Origin: Sophora flavescens
Taxonomy: Eukaryota > Streptophyta > Magnoliopsida > Fabales > Fabaceae
Reading direction: 5' to 3'
NCBI GenBank assembly: GCA_030762895.1
Contig: CM061068.1
Location: 82,033,840 to 82,097,839, forward strand
DNA: 64,000 nt
Under the pieces are notes generated by a model, which ran no database searches, had not been told where the DNA came from, and saw nothing but the letters and a program-made list of their open reading frames with translations. Both the position numbers and the translations under genes were made by a program. Positions 56,704-64,000 of the stretch are shown in pieces (position 1 is the first letter of the stretch; every line of letters starts with the position of its first letter).

Positions 56704-58024
56704 ATATTGTCAATTAATTACATGATTTATTTTGACAGTAGAATTTAAAAAGAGAGGAAATTAAAATAGAGAAAACGGGAAAAAATGCAATTATATATTA
56801 TTTGATAGGGAGATAAAATTTTATATTTCTGCTCTAAGAATAATGTTTCCAATAATATCAATAATATATTATAAAGTTAAAAATCTATTTTAAATTATTA
56901 ACACAATTCAGGTTTAAATTTTTAATACTATATAAATTAACCTTTTCGTCGGTGACTTACTATCAGTTTGTAAACATGGTATGCATCAAGCTCATTATAA
57001 TGCTCATTTTAATTTTAATTTTTTTTTATATATAGGCCCTCTCTCACTTTTACAATATTACATGTTTGATTTATATGTTAAACACTTATATTGGTTCTTC
57101 CAAATTTTTTATTCATGCTTGCTACACGGTTACTTGCCAAAATGTGTCTACCAGGAATATTCAGTTCTTATTTTTTTTTTTTTCTCTCTTCTTTTGGTTG
57201 GTTTTGCAATAAGGAAATCTTTTTTTAATTATAAGAACTGGATCCTTATAGAAGAACCCAACTTCCCATTCTTCAATGCTAGTTCCACGTAAGAACCGTT
57301 TTTAACTCTAAGAACTCAATCTAAGAAATGTGTTGGAGAAGCTCTAAATGAGCAAACCAAAACTCGAATTAAAATACTTCAAATCTTAAATACAAAAGAA
57401 AAACCTGAATTAAATTACTTCAATGTTATCATGGGAAATGCATGGCCAATTTAATTAATATGGTTCTTTGTAAGTGAAGGTTCGAACTTCAAAGAGAAGA
57501 ATCCACCTTTGAATCCATACCCAAATAATACGTTAACAGTTACATTAAGCACATGGCTCCCGCAGGCTATTTCTTTCAACCTCACTCCTTCATTCCTACA
57601 GGAAATACGTCTCCTCTTTCGTCCAAATTATATTGAAATTATGGTAAAACTTACACTAACTTTCGTTCTTGTTTATAAAATTAAACTAACATCAATAATT
57701 GTTCTAGAAAATAATTCAAGATATAAATATTTATATAGAAATTTGAGATCAAAATAATATATGCGAAACATTTCTTTTTCATATTGTGAGATGTAATACT
57801 TCCATCATAACTAAATAATATTGAGATAAAACTGTTGATACAAAAGTGGTTTGCGCGTCTAAATTTTGACATTTTGTCAATTTTTCTTATCTTCCCACAA
57901 GATGATCAAATTCAAAGGCATCTTCCTTTACTTTTCCTCCTATGGTTCATTCCAAATAGTGTAACTAGTAATATAACATGCATTTAATTAAAATATATTT
58001 TCTTACTTTTACAACCATTCATAT
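55935..58024 (-). repeat. Segmental duplication, copy 1, part B (inverted)
   Basis: Its reverse complement matches 62572-64000 and beyond the window edge. Examples are frames starting MHQAHYNAHFNFNFFLYI at 56981 (plus) and 63215 (minus). This copy has about 400 extra bases at roughly 57142-57545. The match ends at 58016 against the hAT element, while in copy 2 it runs directly into part A. No protein of known family is encoded. Confidence 0.88.
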
Positions 58025-59049
58025 TAGGGGTGGCAAAATAATGCATTTGTCCACCATCCATCCAGTCCATCCATGAGAAAATCCATCCAATCCATCCATT
58101 TATAAAAAATAATATAAATGGATTGGATGGATTTGATTATTTTTTTAGTGGATGGTTTATGATCCATCCAATATTTTTAAGAATCCATTGGACCAACAAT
58201 AAAAAATGTAATGGATCAACTTTTATCCATTCAAAAACCAATTTATTTTTTTCATATTATTTTTCACAAAATAAAAAAAAACCTCCATATGTAACCAAAA
58301 AAAAAACCTCCATCTAATTTTCTCTTCCGTTTCCTATTATTTTTTCTTCACTATTTTTTATTTTATTTATCTGCATTTTTTTTCTTTTTTTTGTTACATT
58401 AAGTATTAATTGATTAATTGTTCTCAAGCACCAGTTGTAGTCTACGTTATCACGTACGTTTTCTTTTTTCGTTGCCTTTTTTTTTGGCTGAGAAACTTTT
58501 AAAAAAAAGTATTAACTAATTGAAAGCATAGAAAGTCGTAACAAGTTTCGTAAAACAATATCATAGAACGTTGTGGCAAAACAACCTCCGTAGATGCACA
58601 TAATCAATAACTCCCATATAATAATAGAAAAATGGTCGTGATACAAAATGATCGTGAGATAGAGTGGAGAGAGTAAAGATAGAGAGAGTAGGAAAAAAAG
58701 GGAGAGAGAAAGGGTAGAGAGAGGAAGAAATAGGAGAGTGAGGGTGAGATAGAGATAATATTTTAATTTTTTTACAAATTATTTTATTTTTTGAAATATT
58801 TTATGGATGGACAAAAGAGATATAAAATTATTTAATTTCTTAAAATAAATTTTAGTGGATGGATTGGATATCCATCCATGAAAAGTTGTTAATGGATGGA
58901 TCAGATGGATTTTATTTAATGGATCATGGATGGATTGTATTTTTTTTTAATGAATTTTTAATGGATTATAATGGATTGATGGATTGTTTTTAATCCATCC
59001 GTTAAGATCCGAATAAAAATTTATCCGATCCATCCATTTGCCACCCTTA
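58025..59049 (-). mobile_element. 1-kb non-autonomous hAT element, copy 2
   Basis: Reverse complement of 26194-27216, with only scattered differences. Left flank ATTCATAT, right flank TATATATA. The left flank pairs with the left flank of copy 1 (ATATGATT, reversed), not with its own right flank. Confidence 0.88.
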
Positions 59050-60912
59050 TATATATATGTTTATGTGCTAGTTTATGAAGTTGTTGTTAATATGGATGTT
59101 TTAGAATTAGATGAATTTATATGATGACATGTTGAATTTAAATATGTGCTTAAAACGAATTATGTTATTTATGTTGTAAGTGCTAGAAGTTGTGTTGATT
59201 GTTGTATAGTAGCCTAACCATTGGTTAGAGCCCAACTCTTAAGGAAAGATAAAAGCCTTAAGAAAATTTTACACAAGTTGAAAAAAAAATGTTTTAAGTT
59301 GAAACGTATTTGTAGAGAAGGCAAATATTTCTCTAGGTGAAAAATTCAAGAGATTGAAGATAAAGATTCTATTCACAGAAGGTGAAAAGAGATCACTTTA
59401 GAAGATTTGAAGGATATTTTCTATAAAAGTCTTAAATTTTGGAGACTATTTATGGTAAAGAAATTATTTAAAAACAAATTAAATTCTTGGTTCTTTACCC
59501 ACAAGATTTTAGTTCTCATATATTACACTAAGTTTTCTTCTTAAAAATCTCTATTCTTAAACGAGGACTTTCTTTCTAAAGATGGACTTTTGGAGTTTTA
59601 TTATAAGGTTTTTAAAATGAATTTCAAAGGAAAAACATTTTTCAAAAGAAGGTTTTATTGAAATGAAGTATCCAATAACTTGGATGAGTTATGAAAGTTT
59701 TGTTTTTGGGTTATGCATTTTCACCGAGCGGAAAAGAAGAAAAGTTGAAAAGTTGAACCTAGTAATCGAGACGTCGGGTAACTAGTGTTTAAAAGCACGT
59801 TGATCCATGATCCGTGTTACGTTGTTATGGACTATACTCCAATGTACGTTGCTATGGACTGCTGCTCCATATACGTTGAGTTGAAACATGGTGAAAATAA
59901 TAAAAAGGTGAAAATTGTTTTCTATGACCACAAAGTCCAAGGACTGATGCATAAGTATGGGACTGTTGTGATTAGGCACTCGGACGTGAAAGTCCTGTGT
60001 TGATGATAAAAGTTGCAAGATATTAAAAGCATTGAAAAGTCGTGAGCTTTGAGCCTCGACAAAAAGAAAATATCAAGCACAAAGAAAAGCTGAAAATAAA
60101 ATAATTTTCTCATGTATTTATTTTTGGCAGACGTGCCCACGTTTTCTGTGAATATCTGGAAGGACTGGGTATTTCATGCATGCTACGGTGTTTCATTGTG
60201 CCTTGATGGACAATGAAGTCCATTCGCCGGAACGTGCAGCTCACCACTAATGCACACCTAGCTGACCATCAGGTTACAGAGTCGAGACTGTCATATGATG
60301 ACACTTTTTATATTTAGAGTATGATAAAGAACAGTCGGGAACGAATACCTTCTTCCTCACCCGTTTGTAGAAACACGGATCTTACTACCTGGAAAAATGA
60401 CCCGAACAAATCTCTCGATTCTGACCACTAAACTCTATGATTTTCAAGTAAAGTACTCGTATAATACCAAGAAAAGGAAGTCTCAATCCCGTTTCAATTG
60501 TATGGCAGGCGCAGATGGTCAAATTTACAGTGAGGTGAAGGTGAGGGTGAGTGAAGGGGGAGAGGAGACGTATTGGAATGAAAAGCAAAAAAAGCAAAAA
60601 TGATTTATTTTGTTTTTACAGATATACCCTTTGTTATGGTTGACCATAGTATGCATGAGCTATCAAATTTAAAATGAGATGGTATTAGTTGTGGAGATTT
60701 GATAGGGCCACATGTGTGGGTAAATATTACTCCAATTTTAAAGGTATATGGAAGAATTCACCAAAAATATATATATATATAATTCAATAATTTATTATCG
60801 TTCAATAGTGTTATTATGTGACTTATGTCGAGATTATTTAAATATTGACAAAGCAAGAAGACAAATGGAGAATACTAATGGATTAAACAAATATATATTT
60901 CATAGAGTTCTT
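59050..60912. other. Probable continuation of the chromovirus LTR, then unassigned DNA
   Basis: No gene is recognised. A 27-bp tandem repeat (TACGTTGTTATGGACTATAC and following) occurs at 59818-59871 with a partial third unit. If the inversion is undone, 59050 follows the chromovirus 3' LTR, so its first part is probably the rest of that LTR. A frame with GADGQIYSEVKV (60397-60603) has no family match that I know. The end point of the LTR is not clear. Confidence 0.4.
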
Positions 60913-61205
60913 AATTTGTAACGCTAATTTATGAATAACACCTTTTCATATAAGGATAAACTTACAAAGGAAGTAAGAAGCTAGCTAGCTACTAATATCC
61001 TTTCATATTATTTGACAATGTACTTGACGACTTCTTGCAAATTACATAAATTTTCAGGGATTATTGTTTAGCATAAATTTAATTACATGGAAATGGGAGG
61101 TTACTATATATATAGCAACTAGCACTGAAGTTGTAAACTGTAAATATTAATACTAATTATGAAACAAACAATAATTCACAAATAATGAATATATATCTTT
61201 TGACT

Positions 61206-61775
61206 TTATCCAACAATAATCTCTGCTGCCGTAAATCTTCCTACATAGATCCCACTTCCACACGAACCTGAAACAAAATTAAAATGATAAATGATCATGA
61301 GTGGAATAAGACCGTGACCTTAACCGAAACAAAGGTAAAAAGAAAGAAATCATTCTTATCACTCACTGATGTAGCAAATATGGTGTTTGTGATGAATGAC
61401 AATAATTTAAATAAAGTCATGACTCAAATTTCAATAATAAATTCAAATTTTAGTAATAAATTAAAATCCATATAAAAATCAAACCTATAGACACACAAAA
61501 AAAAAAAATTAAACATTAACAAAGACTAATATTGACAAAAATTTCTAGTGCAAGAAATTAAGTGAAGTTGGGGGGTTTATACAGTCTAATATATATTACC
61601 ACGTTAACTTGAATCGTTTCTTTCCCCCATTTCAAGTATTAGTATAGGAAAGACCGGATTGAGTAGTTGATGGCTTTTTCTTATCATCCTTCTTAGAGCT
61701 GGAACCTTTGTTGTTGGCAGGTGGCTGTTCCTTGTAGCCCATACCGTTGGAGATGTTTCCGGGTTTGGAACTCAT
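61206..61775 (-). CDS. Small two-exon gene, predicted 60-residue basic protein, unknown function
   Basis: Predicted from the sequence. A TATA box (TATAAAT, 61871-61877) is followed by a leader of about 100 bases and ATG at 61775. Exon 1 (61655-61775) encodes MSSKPGNISNGMGYKE, then a serine/lysine/aspartate-rich stretch (SSSKKDDKKK). A GT-AG intron (61268-61654; acceptor GTTTCAG) joins in frame to exon 2 (61206-61267), ending CGSGIYVGRFTAAEIIVG. Without splicing exon 1 would stop after STTQSGLSYTNT. The protein has no signal peptide or membrane helix. I do not recognise the family. The other copy (24857-25525) has lost exon 1 and has changes in exon 2. The donor (GTCTTT) is weak, so the splice is an inference. 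Confidence 0.45.
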
Positions 61776-61870
61776 GATGGCTATAAAGCAATACAAATAT
61801 TTTTGTAGGACAATCTTGTTTTTCAATGATGAGCCTTAGGAACCTGTTGATTTGGCCATGTTGTGTTTCT

Positions 61871-61877
61871 ATTTATA
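61871..61877 (-). promoter_or_regulatory. TATA box of the small gene
   Basis: TATAAAT on the minus strand, in sequence conserved between the two duplicated copies, about 96 bases upstream of the proposed ATG. Confidence 0.5.
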
Positions 61878-62571
61878 ATACTTAGTGATGGGGTGTGGAT
61901 GCATGCGAGGGACTTAATTACCTCCTAATTCAAGGTAAATGAGGCACATGTAGATGTGTGTGTCACCATGAAACTTTCTAGGAGTTTAACATAAACTAAA
62001 ATGAAAATATTAAATAAAAATAAAGTATTTATTTATTACATTAGAAAACCGAAATTGCTTTTTTTTTTTAATAATTGAAAAGCATTTAATATTAAGGGAT
62101 TAATTAAAGTCATTCCATATTTCTTAACTAAAGTTATTAAAACACTTGTTAACATATATATAGATTTTGTCAACAAGTGTCCTACACGCATTACTAACGA
62201 AATAAAATAAAATTAAAAATCAATTAAATATAAAGTATTCAAAAATTACTCTTTATTAATAATTAATATATATTTTTTAACAAGGGTCGTCTATTTATAT
62301 AATATATAATGAACGTTTCGCGGCCATTAACATGACGTGTGTTCGTGGATTTGAATGCTCCTATATGCGTTTGATGTTTGGATGAAATGTGCTAGTAATT
62401 ATGTTAACGTGTAACGAAATAAGTAAATAACTGTCTAAAATTGTTTACAAAAGTGAGGGCACGTGACTACACTGTAAAGTTTTTATACTATCGATCAATC
62501 AAATACTTGTGTGATTTTTAAGAAATTATTATAAATATCAGATATTTTTAATAATATGACAATATATAATT

Positions 62572-64000
62572 GGTTGTAAAAGTAAGAAAATATATTTTAA
62601 TTAAATCCATGTTATATTACTAGTTACACTATTTGGATTGAACCATAGGAGGAAAAGTAAAGGAAGATGCCTTTGAATTTGATCATCTTGTGGGAAGATA
62701 AAATTTGACAAAATGTCAATTTAGAAGCGCAAACCACTTTTGTATCAGCAGTTTTATCTCAATATTATTTAGTTATGATGGAAGTATTACATCTCACAAT
62801 ATGAAAAAGAAATGTTTCGCATATATTATTTTGATCTCAAATTTCTATATACATATTTATATCTTGAATTATTTTCTAGAACAATTATTGATGTTAGTTT
62901 AATTTTATAAACAAGAACGAAAGTTAGTGTAAGTTTTACCACAATTTCAATATAATTTGGACGAAAGAGGAGACGTATTTCCTGTATGTATGAAGGGGTG
63001 AGGTTGAATGAAATAGCCTGCGGGAGCCATGTGCTTAAGATTATTTTGGCAAGTAACCGTGTTGCAGGCAGTAGCAAGCATGAATAAAAAATTTGGAAGA
63101 ACCAAGATAAGTGTTTAACATATAAATCAAACATATAATACTGTAAAAATGAGAGAGGGACTATATATAAAAAAAAATTAAAATTAAAATGAGCATTATA
63201 ATGAGCTTGATGCATACCATGTTTACAAACTGATAGTATATCACCGACGAAAAGGTTAATTTATATAGTATTAAAAATTTAAACCTGAATTGTGTTAATT
63301 ATTTTAAAATAGAATTTTAACTTTATAATATATTATTGATATTATTGGAAACATTATTATTATAGAAGAAATATAAAATTTTATCTCCCTATCAAATAAT
63401 ATATAATTGCATTTTTTCCCGTTTTCTCTATTTTAATTTCCTCTCTTTTTAAATTCTACGGTAAAAATAAATCATGTAATTAATTGACAATATAAGGTGA
63501 AGGTTGTGGTACACCACCCACTAAAGTGATGCACCACCCAAGTAACAAAATCAAGACCATTTAAATTGCTACTTGAGCAGTTTGATTTTTTAACAAATTT
63601 CATCTGGTCAAAGAGTCAATGATACTTATGTGTTAGCAAAACTGGATGTTGTACTTTCATATTTGCATAAAGGATCATTTTTTATTAATTAATATGAAAA
63701 AAAATATTATTTGAAATTTTATAATAAAAAATTATCTTTTGTTTGCTGAAAGAAAAAAAATAAAATCTAAGTAAATCTTAAGTCCTTAAAATTTGTTTCT
63801 TGATTATTAGAATTAATAAAAAGTCTAACATCTTCCTTGGGTACTTTGTTAACTTGTTTTTCTACTTAAATAATTTATAAAATTTAATATGGGTAGCACG
63901 ACACCACTTCAGGGATTTTAACGTGTTATATTATTTTATTTCACTCAACATAATTATACATAAGTAATTAAGGAAAAATTATGGATTTAAAAATAAAAAA
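62572..64000. repeat. Segmental duplication, copy 2, part B
   Basis: Its reverse complement matches 58016 down to about 56190 and continues past the window end. It includes part of the possible MITE. The minus-strand frame at 62826-63215 is longer than in copy 1 because copy 1 has an insertion, but it resembles no known protein. Confidence 0.85.

Larger units (their letters stand above)
60913..62571. repeat. Segmental duplication, copy 2, part A
   Basis: Matches 24594-26193. It runs through ATATAATT (62564-62571), the empty form of the hAT target, straight into part B, so this copy is the uninterrupted arrangement. Confidence 0.9.

Noticed and set aside
57509..57757. 82-residue frame, with a longer relative at 62826-63215 on the minus strand
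   Set aside because: The frame is shared only because the DNA is duplicated. It is hydrophobic, AT-driven, has no known domain, and the N-terminal part differs by an indel.
60397..60603. 68-residue frame containing GADGQIYSEVKV
   Set aside because: No recognisable domain, no promoter or splice context, and overlapped by a frame of similar length on the other strand.

Overview
This is nuclear DNA of a flowering plant, most likely a dicot and plausibly a legume (lineage is inference). The reasons are AT-rich intergenic DNA, Athila and chromovirus LTR elements primed by tRNA-Asp and initiator tRNA-Met, a CACTA element, hAT and Stowaway elements, and FAR1 and SHAQKYF-MYB genes with plant-type introns. 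Almost everything is transposon. No intact transposon gene was found; host genes are two or three damaged or small loci.

Layout: (1) 1-7354 is the 3' part of a CACTA element with a broken TNP2 transposase. Its right end at 7354 lies inside a FAR1-related gene (7355-8884, minus, 5'-UTR intron to 9431). (2) 9708-10203 is a GCGG-rich MITE-like element. (3) 10559-23070 is a 5'-truncated LINE (minus) split by a hAT element (20851-21627) and a 9-kb Athila-type element (11537-20564). The Athila element carries only gag and protease and has a solo LTR (15148-16663) inside its protease. (4) 23604-24300 is a SHAQKYF MYB-related gene. (5) 24594-64000 holds a segment present twice. The second copy (60913-64000) is contiguous. 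The first is split between 24594-26193 and, reversed, 55935-58024, each half abutting one of two oppositely oriented copies of a 1-kb hAT element.

(6) Between those hAT copies lies a nest. The outer element is a chromovirus (minus). Inside its RNase H sits an Athila element whose two LTRs face opposite ways (31142-52825, TSD TGCAT). Inside that sits a complete-length but mutated Athila element (plus, 35739-46163, TSD TCCTT). Reversing the 27217-58024 interval makes the split segment contiguous and gives both hAT copies better target-site duplications, so I infer an inversion of about 31 kb by recombination between them.

Most notable: the inferred hAT-mediated inversion; the Athila element with inverted LTRs sharing one target-site duplication; arrays of paired palindromes (TCACGGCC/GGCCGTGA and CTCGC/GCGAG classes) in every Athila-type family here; a hairpin near the LTR end whose stem changes between families while pairing is kept; and a duplicated small gene (predicted 60 residues) that survives in one copy and is gutted in the other.
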